Origin: Bacteroidota bacterium
GTDB lineage: Bacteria; Bacteroidota; Bacteroidia; Chitinophagales; Chitinophagaceae
DNA: 6,392 nucleotides
Assembly: GCA_947441205.1 (NCBI GenBank)
Contig: CANETM010000095.1
Coordinates: 1 to 6,392 of the forward strand
Reading direction: 5' to 3'
The notes below the pieces were generated by a model. The model was given only the letters and a program-made list of their open reading frames with translations. It made no database searches and was not told the DNA's origin. Below, piece by piece: positions 1 to 6,392 of this stretch. Made by a program: the position numbers and the translations under genes. Numbering within the stretch: the stretch's first letter is position 1; each line of letters begins with the position of its first letter.

Positions 1-1933
1 ATTCAAACTTCGTATAACTTAATCCATAACCAAACGGATATAATGGTTCATTCACTACATCAATATAATTTGATTGAAATTTAGCAAACCACTTTCCTGT
101 TAATGGACGACCTGTATTTTTATGATTATAATATACAGGTATTTGACCAACATTTTGAGGGAAGCTCATACTTAGTTTACCTGATGGATTTACCTTACCT
201 AACAAAGCGTCTGCAATGGCATCGCCTGCTTCAGATCCTGCAAACCAAACATCTAAAATAGCAGGTACATTTTCGTTTTCCCAATTTAAGGTCAATGGAC
301 GACCATTAAATAAAACTAATGCAACTGGCTTACCTGTTGCTACTAATGCCTTTAATAAACGCTTTTGTGCTTCTGGGATATCAATAATTGACTTTGAAGC
401 ACTCTCTCCACTGCTCTCAGCACCCTCACCAATTGCAGCAACAATTACATCGGCATTCGCACTTACTGCTAATGCTTCTTTAATCATTTCATCGGCACTA
501 CGATTATCACGCGCAATATCTTTACCAAACATAGTTTGACGATTTTGTAATTCAGCATCGTCCTCTAAATTGGAGCCCTTTGCATATAACACTTTGCCAT
601 TTGAACCAACTGCATCAGTCAATCCTTTCAATAAACTTATTGATTTAGCATTGTCTGCGCCAACACTCCATGTGCCTGTCATATTTTCTTTAGCATCGGC
701 CAAAGGCCCAACCAACGCAATGGTTTTACCTGCTGCAATGGGTAATACATTATTGTTTTTTAATAACACAAAACTTTGTGATGCAATTTTTCTTGCTTCT
801 GCTCTATTAGCTGCAGTGAAAACTTCAGTAGCTGATCTTTGTTCATTACAATATCTGTATGGATCATCAAATAAACCTAAATCATACTTCGCTAATAAAA
901 TTCTTTCACATGCTTTATTAATTTGTGCTAATGTCACTTTACCTTCATTCATTGACTTTTTCAATGTTGTCAAAAAGCCCTCTCCCACCATATCCATGTC
1001 AACACCCGCATTTAATGATAATGCATTCACCGTTTGAAAATCACCCATCCCATGATTCACCATTTCAGGAATACCTGTATAATCAGAAACCACAAAGCCA
1101 TTAAATTTCCATTGCTTTCTTAATACGTCATCTACTAACCATTTGTTACCTGAAGCCGGAACACCGTCAATTTCATTGAACGATACCATTACCGATGAAA
1201 CTCCCGCTTCAACAGCTGCTTTGTAGGGAGGAAAATACTCATTATACGTGCGTACTCTACTCATATCGGTTGTATTATAATCTCTTCCACCTTCAGCAGC
1301 ACCATATAATGCGTAGTGTTTTACGCAAGATAAAATAGTATTTGGAGCACTTAAATCATCCCCTTGATATCCATGCACCATTGCTTTTGCAATAGCCGAA
1401 CTTAAAAAAGCATCTTCACCATTTCCCTCTGATACCCTTCCCCATCTTGGGTCACGAGTCAAATCAACCATGGGTGAAAAAGTCCATTGAATACCGTCTG
1501 CACTTGCCTCACTTGCAGCTATTTGAGCCGAACGTTCAACTAATGACATATCCCATGTGGCAGACATACCCAATGGAATAGGGAAAGTTGTTTTATATCC
1601 ATGAATCACATCCATTCCAAATAATAAGGGTATATGAAGTCTAGTATTATTAACGGCGAACTCTTGAAGTTCTTTAATTTTTTTTACGGAACGAATATTA
1701 AATACGCCACCTACTTTTCCTTCTTTTACTTTTTGCGCAATATCCGAACTACTTACTGCACCTGTTACAAAATCACTTGATGCTGGTAAATTTAATTGCC
1801 CTAACTTTTCATCTAAAGTCATTTTGGCTAACAAGCTATTTACGAATTGATGCTTTTTTACATCCTTACTTGTTTGACTAAAGGCAACCGTAATTAAAAA
1901 TACGGTTACACATAATAAAAGATTCTTTTTCAT
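1..1933 (-). CDS. Secreted GH3 beta-glucosidase, BglX-like (3' end outside window)
   Basis: This gene encodes an exported glycoside hydrolase of family 3, expected to remove terminal beta-D-glucose from oligosaccharides in the periplasm or at the cell surface. The frame is open for 644 codons from the ATG at 1933 to base 1. A Sec signal peptide lies at residues 1-19 (MKKN, hydrophobic core, AFS before Gln20). The catalytic barrel follows, with GMDVIHG at 106-112, DPRWGR at 161-166, KHY at 205-207, GGRDYN at 215-220, and FVVSDYTGIPE at 280-290. Asp284 in SDY is the predicted nucleophile. Glu290, six residues on, matches the spacing of the acid/base in E. coli BglX (from memory). The C-terminal alpha/beta domain includes FVLLKNNNVLPI at 388-399 and ends with YPFGYGLSYTKFE at 632-644. 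Only the usual FnIII-like C-terminal domain of this roughly 750-residue family is missing, because the window ends. An in-frame ATG at 1972 would add 13 residues. The lack of a plus-strand gene and the shared orientation suggest co-transcription with the GH30 gene 64 bases upstream. The family call is strong; glucose specificity is inferred. Confidence 0.96.
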   Translation of the reverse strand, partial: MKKNLLLCVTVFLITVAFSQTSKDVKKHQFVNSLLAKMTLDEKLGQLNLPASSDFVTGAVSSSDIAQKVKEGKVGGVFNIRSVKKIKELQEFAVNNTRLHIPLLFGMDVIHGYKTTFPIPLGMSATWDMSLVERSAQIAASEASADGIQWTFSPMVDLTRDPRWGRVSEGNGEDAFLSSAIAKAMVHGYQGDDLSAPNTILSCVKHYALYGAAEGGRDYNTTDMSRVRTYNEYFPPYKAAVEAGVSSVMVSFNEIDGVPASGNKWLVDDVLRKQWKFNGFVVSDYTGIPEMVNHGMGDFQTVNALSLNAGVDMDMVGEGFLTTLKKSMNEGKVTLAQINKACERILLAKYDLGLFDDPYRYCNEQRSATEVFTAANRAEARKIASQSFVLLKNNNVLPIAAGKTIALVGPLADAKENMTGTWSVGADNAKSISLLKGLTDAVGSNGKVLYAKGSNLEDDAELQNRQTMFGKDIARDNRSADEMIKEALAVSANADVIVAAIGEGAESSGESASKSIIDIPEAQKRLLKALVATGKPVALVLFNGRPLTLNWENENVPAILDVWFAGSEAGDAIADALLGKVNPSGKLSMSFPQNVGQIPVYYNHKNTGRPLTGKWFAKFQSNYIDVVNEPLYPFGYGLSYTKFE

Positions 1934-1997
1934 ATACCCTTTTTTATTTTTTATTAAGTTTATTTTTCTCATGATTTATATATTCAACTTCCTTGTT

Positions 1998-3401
1998 TTA
2001 CCAAACAATGGTTGATGCTGACTTGGCGGGCATTTCAAAAATTATTTGTTTATTGCCTTCTTGCAATTTCACTTTTTGAAAAGACCCAGTATTTACAACT
2101 AAATTAGCTTTTTTACCGTTGGGAAGTTTAAATCCTGTTGTTTTTATACTTTCTATATTGGAGCTTGACGCTACCCTAATTGCTCCAACAGGAATATATT
2201 TTGATACTTGTCCAATAATATAATAACTCACATTTCTTGATACTTCATCACCTTGAATTGTAAATGCACCTTTACATTCGGTGCAACCTCCCGGTGTATG
2301 AGGATTAAATTTAGCATCAGCAGCTAAATTCCACTCTATAACAGCCGATGACCAATTGTTGATAGTCCCTAAAATAATATGTTCCAAATGCCACATTAAA
2401 TCACCACCAAATTCACCTTTAGCACCAGTCCATTGTTCGGTAAAATATATTTTTTTATCAGGATGTGCATTATGCACCTCCGATAATGCAGACTCATTAC
2501 CTAAGTATAAATGAAATGCTGTTCCACTTGCAAATGATTTTGCAGTTGCATTATTTAAAACAGCAATGGGATAATTTGGATGATCTGCATTGTGATCAAA
2601 TAAAATTACATGGGTTTTTATATTTGCTGCTTTAAATTGAGGCCCTATATAATTAGCTAAAAAATCGGTTTGCTCCTGTGCATCCATTAATAAACTTGGA
2701 TTATTTCCGCCATGTTCTGGCTCATTTTGCAAAGTAATTGAAGTTATCGCAATACCCTGTTTTTGCATGGCAATAATATACTTTATAAAATAGTTAGCAT
2801 AGGTAGCGTAATATTTTTTTAATAAATGTCCGCCCATACTAGCTCCATTTGTTTTCATCCAAGTTGGCGGCGACCATGGTGATGCCATTATTTGTAAAGA
2901 AGGATTTATAGTTAATGCCTTTTTTAGTATTGGAATTAAATGAAGTGTATCCTGGCTTAAATTAAATTTTAACAATAAAGAATCAGTCTCTCCTTTTTTC
3001 AAATCGTCATAACTAAAAACATTTGCATCTAAATCAGATGCCCCAATACTAATACGAATATAACTCACTCCCAAGGCGCCTGATTCATTTCCAAATATCT
3101 CATTTAGTAATGCCGCTTTTTTCGCTTCCGGTAATTGATCAATCAATGCAGCTGATCCACCCGTCAAAGCAAATCCAAAACCTTCCATAGTTTGAAAACT
3201 TTTACTTGCATCCATTTGAATAGTTGCAACGCTAGCATCGGTTGCTGATATAGCAGTTGCAGTTAATGCTGTTTCCTTAAACTTTTCCAAACCATTAGCC
3301 GTTGTTGAATACTGGAATACCTGTGCAAAAAGATTTGAATTAGTAATCGTTATTGATATGATAAAAAGAAAGATGACTTTGTGAAGATTCGTATTTTTCA
3401 T
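1998..3401 (-). CDS. Secreted GH30 glycoside hydrolase (glucosylceramidase/endo-beta-1,6-glucanase type)
   Basis: This is a complete 467-residue retaining glycosidase of family GH30. Residues 1-26 are a signal peptide (basic start, hydrophobic run IFLFIISITIT, probable cleavage after LFA), so the enzyme is exported. The barrel starts at the GH30 hallmark EGFGFALTGGSA (73-84). It continues with YIRISIGASD (114-123) and ASPWSPPTWMKTNG (173-186). The acid/base is predicted as Glu227 in LQNEPE and the nucleophile as Glu322 in FTEQW. HLYLG at 297-301 and WNLA at 357-360 are further barrel elements. The tail (about 395-467) forms the beta domain typical of the family and ends in STIVW. Length fits bacterial GH30 subfamilies 1 and 3. 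Substrate cannot be fixed from sequence; bacterial relatives include beta-1,6-glucanases and beta-glucosidases. An in-frame TAA lies 21 bases before the ATG, so this is the most upstream Met start. No clear Shine-Dalgarno sequence precedes it. Its neighbour GH3 could process the products. Confidence 0.94.
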   Translation of the reverse strand: MKNTNLHKVIFLFIISITITNSNLFAQVFQYSTTANGLEKFKETALTATAISATDASVATIQMDASKSFQTMEGFGFALTGGSAALIDQLPEAKKAALLNEIFGNESGALGVSYIRISIGASDLDANVFSYDDLKKGETDSLLLKFNLSQDTLHLIPILKKALTINPSLQIMASPWSPPTWMKTNGASMGGHLLKKYYATYANYFIKYIIAMQKQGIAITSITLQNEPEHGGNNPSLLMDAQEQTDFLANYIGPQFKAANIKTHVILFDHNADHPNYPIAVLNNATAKSFASGTAFHLYLGNESALSEVHNAHPDKKIYFTEQWTGAKGEFGGDLMWHLEHIILGTINNWSSAVIEWNLAADAKFNPHTPGGCTECKGAFTIQGDEVSRNVSYYIIGQVSKYIPVGAIRVASSSNIESIKTTGFKLPNGKKANLVVNTGSFQKVKLQEGNKQIIFEMPAKSASTIVW

Positions 3402-3435
3402 GTTGATGAACTGACTATTTTAAAATAAATATTTT

Positions 3436-3450
3436 GGTAAAAAAATTACC
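3436..3450. repeat. Inverted repeat GGTAA-N5-TTACC upstream of GH30
   Basis: Five-base arms GGTAA and TTACC flank a five-A spacer on the plus strand. The repeat lies 35 to 49 bases upstream of the GH30 start. The only GC-containing symmetric element in the spacer, it could be an operator half-site pair for a dimeric regulator or a short hairpin. Five-base arms are short enough to arise by chance. Confidence 0.25.
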
Positions 3451-3468
3451 GATATCTATTCTTTGATT

Positions 3469-3486
3469 TAATTATTTAAATAATTA
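3469..3486. repeat. 18-bp perfect palindrome just downstream of the GMC gene
   Basis: The sequence TAATTATTTAAATAATTA reads the same on both strands. It starts four bases after the GMC stop codon on the transcribed strand. It contains only A and T, so a hairpin would be weak. It may be a transcript end signal, a protein site, or chance in AT-rich DNA. Confidence 0.4.
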
Positions 3487-3490
3487 CAAA

Positions 3491-5182
3491 TTATAATTCT
3501 CCTTTTTTAAGCGCTTCTACTGCATAATTGGCAGCCCTTGCTGTGATGGCCATAAATGTTAATGAAGGGTTCTGTGTACCGGTACTAACCATACAGGCTC
3601 CATCGGTTACAAATACATTTTTACAGTGATGTATTTGATTGAATTCATTTAATAAAGAAGTAGCAGGATCCTTTCCCATACGCACCCCACCTACTTCATG
3701 TATATCTAAACCTGGAGCTTGCTTAGTATCTGTCACTACAATATTTTTACATCCAGCAGCAGAAAGCATTTCAGATCCTTGTTCGATAAAATCTTTTAAT
3801 AATTTTTCATCATTATCATCATATCCAATTGAAGTAATAAGTTGTGGAATTCCCCATTCATCTTTTTTATCTTCACTTAGCCTTACATGGTTTGATGCTT
3901 TTGGGACAGTCTCACCTTGCATCATCATTGATACATACCAACCACCTGGTTCACTTATAGCCTCCTTATAAGCACTTCCAATTCCACTTGTTTCCTCACC
4001 TCCTGCATTACCTCTTCCTGCACCAAAAAATGTCATATACCCTCTTTGAAAATCCATTTCCTGTTTGTGTACATTTCTAAAATTAGGCATCATAGGTTGT
4101 GTAGGACGGCGACCATAATAATACGAATCCAATGGGCCATCAATACTTGCTGATAAGTTTCCACGGTAATTATGAAAAGCAACATATTTACCTAGCAATC
4201 CATTGTCATTACCTAACCCATTAGGGAAACGTTTAGAAGTTGAGTTTAATAAAATTAAATTGGTATTTAAAGTAGCAGCATTTACGAAAATTATTTTGGC
4301 ATAATACTCAGTTGCCTTTTTTGTAACTGAATCAATCACCCGCACCCCAGATGCTTTTTGTGTTGCTTCATCATAAATAATTGAATGCACCACCGAATTT
4401 GTTTGTAAGGTTAAATTTCCTGTTTTTTGAGCCCATGGAATAGTAGATGAATTAGAACTAAAATAGCCGCCAAAAGGGCATCCTCTTTCACACATACTTC
4501 TCGATTGACATTGATTTCTTCCTTGCTCAATATGAATAGGTGCTGGCTTTGTCAAATGCGCACAACGACCTTGCACTACATTTCTATCCGTGAATTTACC
4601 CATGATGCTTTTTTGCATTTGCCTTTCAACATCATTCATTTCCCATGCTGGTAAAAAATGGCTATCAGGAAGTGTATCCAATTTATCATAATTACCACTT
4701 ATGCCTGCAAAAATTTCAACGTGTGTATACCATGGTGCTAACTCATCATAAGTTATTGGCCAATTCCCAAATCCATCGCGCGCAGGACCCTCAAAATCAT
4801 ACTTACTCCAACGTTGTGTTTGCCTTGCCCATAATAATGACTTGCCTCCAACCTGATATCCTCTGATCCAGTCGTATGGTTTTTCCTGTATGTATGGATG
4901 TTCATTATCTTTTACAAAAAAATGATCGGTGGTTTCATTATATGCATAACACTTATTTAAAACAGGATTCTCCTTTATCATGGATAAAGTTTTTTCCTTT
5001 CTATGGGGAAACTCCCATGGTTGTTTTGTAGCAGTTGGATAATCCTTTAAATGCACCACATCTCGGCCTCTTTCAAGCACCAAGGTTTTTAGGCCTTTTT
5101 CACACAATTCTTTAGCTGCCCACCCTCCACTAATGCCTGAGCCGATGACAATGGCATCATAGCTGTTGTTTTTATTAGACAT
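3491..5182 (-). CDS. FAD-dependent GMC-family oxidoreductase
   Basis: This complete 563-residue flavoenzyme of the glucose-methanol-choline family oxidises an alcohol or sugar hydroxyl using FAD. The N-terminal Rossmann motif is IGSGISGG (13-20), and Glu38 in VLERG is the likely FAD-ribose ligand. The GMC element VGGKSLLWAR lies at 111-120. A cysteine-rich loop, CQSRSMCERGCPFGG at 225-239, gives Cys225-x5-Cys231-x3-Cys235. The C-terminal signature includes DIHEVGG (493-499), VFVTDGA (523-529) and TQNPSLTFMAITARAA (536-551). His495 and Asn538 are the predicted catalytic pair. No signal peptide or Tat motif is visible before residue 8, and no gluconate-dehydrogenase subunit-3-like gene is next to it in this window, although many relatives have both. 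The protein therefore appears cytoplasmic unless exported with a partner. An in-frame TAA lies 24 bases upstream of the ATG, which supports this start. It follows the haloperoxidase-like gene by 34 bases, suggesting an operon. Sugar or glycoside oxidation (for example 3-keto-glycoside formation) is plausible but unproven; the electron acceptor is unknown. Confidence 0.93.
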   Translation of the reverse strand: MSNKNNSYDAIVIGSGISGGWAAKELCEKGLKTLVLERGRDVVHLKDYPTATKQPWEFPHRKEKTLSMIKENPVLNKCYAYNETTDHFFVKDNEHPYIQEKPYDWIRGYQVGGKSLLWARQTQRWSKYDFEGPARDGFGNWPITYDELAPWYTHVEIFAGISGNYDKLDTLPDSHFLPAWEMNDVERQMQKSIMGKFTDRNVVQGRCAHLTKPAPIHIEQGRNQCQSRSMCERGCPFGGYFSSNSSTIPWAQKTGNLTLQTNSVVHSIIYDEATQKASGVRVIDSVTKKATEYYAKIIFVNAATLNTNLILLNSTSKRFPNGLGNDNGLLGKYVAFHNYRGNLSASIDGPLDSYYYGRRPTQPMMPNFRNVHKQEMDFQRGYMTFFGAGRGNAGGEETSGIGSAYKEAISEPGGWYVSMMMQGETVPKASNHVRLSEDKKDEWGIPQLITSIGYDDNDEKLLKDFIEQGSEMLSAAGCKNIVVTDTKQAPGLDIHEVGGVRMGKDPATSLLNEFNQIHHCKNVFVTDGACMVSTGTQNPSLTFMAITARAANYAVEALKKGEL

Positions 5183-5211
5183 AGCAATCGTTTTTATAAA
5201 TCGTTAATAAA

Positions 5212-5219
5212 CAAACCTA
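5212..5219 (-). promoter_or_regulatory. Possible Bacteroidota -7 element for the GMC gene
   Basis: On the minus strand these bases read TAGGTTTG, which fits the Bacteroidota -7 consensus TAnnTTTG exactly. The element overlaps the haloperoxidase stop codon and would give a leader of about 24 bases before the GMC start. No TTG or TTTG -33 element is found at the proper spacing (the nearest are about 10 and 27 bases away), so this is only a weak candidate for an internal promoter. Confidence 0.15.
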
Positions 5220-6392
5220 TTTATTCTCCAATATTTTTTTTACCACCAATCCACCTACTTGTTTACCCATATCGGCACCCGTGTTTACACTAATGGTATA
5301 ATGAATACCTCCATATACCCTGCTCATAGAACACTCTTCAGCTGCTGCACTCAATGATGTGAACTTTCTTTTTAATCCTATGTATTTATAATCACTAGAG
5401 TCTTCAAAAGCTAAATTATCACGATACAATTTTGTTAATACTGTAGCTGCTGATGCAGTGATGGTGCTATGTCCACTTGTATATTCAGGGAATGGAGGCG
5501 TTTGTAATAATGGCATCCAATCCTTATCCATGATATCTTTAATCACCGTTACAGGTCGCACATAAGAACTACGATATTTTTCATCCCAACAAGAAATGAA
5601 GCCATCATATAAAGCTATAGATGTTAACGCAAAAGTTTGTGCCGCTTTTACAGCATCCACTTTTTCTTGTTTAATTATTTGTGCAGCAATACCCATCCAA
5701 TGTCCACCGGGTGTAATTTTTTTATTACCAAAAGTCATATGACCTGCATGTTCAATAACAAATGGATTGTCATCCCAATATTTAGCAATTAATTTTTGTT
5801 CTTCCGTTAAGTTCTTATTGATGTCATAAACCTCTTTTACTAAATTATGAAAAGTAGAACCAGGTTTAGTGTCGTATTTAGGAGGACGCGCAGGTGCAAA
5901 TTGTGAAGCGGAATCCAATACCATAGGCTTCATCGTATTCCAACACCATTCAACTCCATCTAAATAATCAGGAGGGGTTGGTCGCCATTGACCAGGATCA
6001 TTGGAACCTAAATATTTTTTCTTTCCTCTTGAAATAAAATAGCCGTCTGTTTTAGCTCTCTTTAATACAATTGCTGCAATAGTATCTCCAAAAGCGACAG
6101 ACGCATTATAGGTAGCTTCATCTAAATTTGCTTTATAATTATCATAAATTGATTTTTCATACGCATTTAGTGAGTCAACACTAAATACTTTAACGTTACG
6201 TGCCACTTTAAAAAATGCTTCCGATGCCGCTAAAGCAAAGTCATACTTTTTATTTGCATCAGGCAAAGGCATTTTATCAAATCCATTTAATTTATCTGAA
6301 ATGGATGGCGAATTATTACTGTGTCTAATTGCCTCATAAGCTGCAATGGATGAATAAACATAAATTCTACTTGCAACGGGCGGGGTAAATAC
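5217..6392 (-). CDS. Vanadium-dependent haloperoxidase-like PAP2-superfamily protein (5' end outside window)
   Basis: This gene encodes a helical PAP2-superfamily protein resembling vanadium haloperoxidases, which use H2O2 and a bound vanadate to oxidise halides; related proteins are acid phosphatases. The frame stays open to base 6392, giving 391 visible codons. The first visible residues, FTPPVASRIYVYSSIAAYEAI, are a typical N-terminal part of this family, so Met at 6272 is internal and the true start lies beyond the window, probably with a signal peptide. Counting from that Met, Lys232 and Arg239 form KYRSSYVRP (K-x6-RP), Ser266-Gly267-His268 form TSGHS, and Arg318 and His324 form SRVYGGIH. 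These match the oxyanion-binding residues and the axial histidine. The Asp normally four residues after that histidine in PAP2 phosphatases is Ser328 (HYTIS). A halide preference cannot be told from the sequence. The stop TAG lies 34 bases before the GMC gene, so the two are probably co-transcribed. A phosphatase remains the alternative. Confidence 0.9.
   Translation of the reverse strand, partial: VFTPPVASRIYVYSSIAAYEAIRHSNNSPSISDKLNGFDKMPLPDANKKYDFALAASEAFFKVARNVKVFSVDSLNAYEKSIYDNYKANLDEATYNASVAFGDTIAAIVLKRAKTDGYFISRGKKKYLGSNDPGQWRPTPPDYLDGVEWCWNTMKPMVLDSASQFAPARPPKYDTKPGSTFHNLVKEVYDINKNLTEEQKLIAKYWDDNPFVIEHAGHMTFGNKKITPGGHWMGIAAQIIKQEKVDAVKAAQTFALTSIALYDGFISCWDEKYRSSYVRPVTVIKDIMDKDWMPLLQTPPFPEYTSGHSTITASAATVLTKLYRDNLAFEDSSDYKYIGLKRKFTSLSAAAEECSMSRVYGGIHYTISVNTGADMGKQVGGLVVKKILENK

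Larger units (their letters stand above)
3402..3490. other. 89-base AT-rich spacer between the GMC and GH30 genes
   Basis: This is the longest gene-free stretch. It is strongly AT-rich and holds two symmetric elements described separately: an 18-bp palindrome next to the GMC stop codon and a 15-bp inverted repeat further on. It is longer than the other spacers (34 and 64 bases), so a terminator, operator or internal promoter for GH30 could sit here. No GC-rich hairpin with a T tract is visible, and no convincing promoter was recognised. Confidence 0.5.

Noticed and set aside
216..1037. Two plus-strand open frames (107 and 155 codons) within 216-1037
   Set aside because: They lie antisense to the GH3 gene, whose frame carries continuous family motifs. 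Their translations are low-complexity and match no family I recognise.
1934..1997. Terminator or promoter between GH30 and GH3
   Set aside because: The spacer is AT-rich with no hairpin, no GC-rich stem and no TAnnTTTG match; read-through is the simpler view.
3487..3495. TATAATTTG on the minus strand as a -7 promoter element for GH30
   Set aside because: The spacing inside the motif is one base off the TAnnTTTG consensus, it overlaps the GMC stop codon, and no -33 element was found.
3639..3971. Plus-strand open frame of 110 codons
   Set aside because: It is antisense to the conserved C-terminal half of the GMC gene and has no recognisable domain or ribosome site.
4645..4866. Plus-strand open frame of 73 codons
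   Set aside because: It is antisense to the GMC gene and shows no protein-like features.

Overview
The window is AT-rich DNA (roughly 35% GC by eye) carrying four genes, all on the minus strand. It most likely comes from a Bacteroidota bacterium. The evidence is the AT-rich codon use, spacers without clear Shine-Dalgarno sequences, Sec signal peptides on both glycosidases, and a gene content typical of the glycan-utilisation and enzyme gene clusters of that phylum. No genus can be named from the sequence alone.

In the direction of transcription (high to low coordinates) the order is: (1) a vanadium-haloperoxidase-like PAP2-superfamily protein, whose 5' end lies beyond base 6392; (2) a 563-residue FAD-dependent GMC oxidoreductase, 34 bases downstream; (3) a secreted 467-residue GH30 glycosidase, 89 bases further on; (4) a secreted BglX-like GH3 beta-glucosidase, 64 bases after that, which runs off the window at base 1 after 644 codons. 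Genes fill almost the whole window. The largest gene-free stretch is 89 bases and contains an 18-bp AT palindrome and a 15-bp inverted repeat. No RNA gene, mobile element or CRISPR array was seen.

The GH30 and GH3 enzymes look like a saccharification pair: GH30 opens a beta-glucan (family knowledge suggests beta-1,6- or beta-1,3/1,6-linked material) and GH3 releases glucose from the oligosaccharides. The GMC enzyme would oxidise a sugar, glycoside or other alcohol. It carries a Cys-x5-Cys-x3-Cys motif that recalls the iron-sulfur site of FAD glucose/fructose dehydrogenases. The haloperoxidase-like protein keeps the vanadate/phosphate-binding residues but has Ser where the last Asp of the PAP2 signature is expected. 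A close GMC and haloperoxidase pair upstream of beta-glucan hydrolases is the most unusual part of the window. One possible reading is that oxidation of the released sugar feeds peroxide to the haloperoxidase, but this is speculative.
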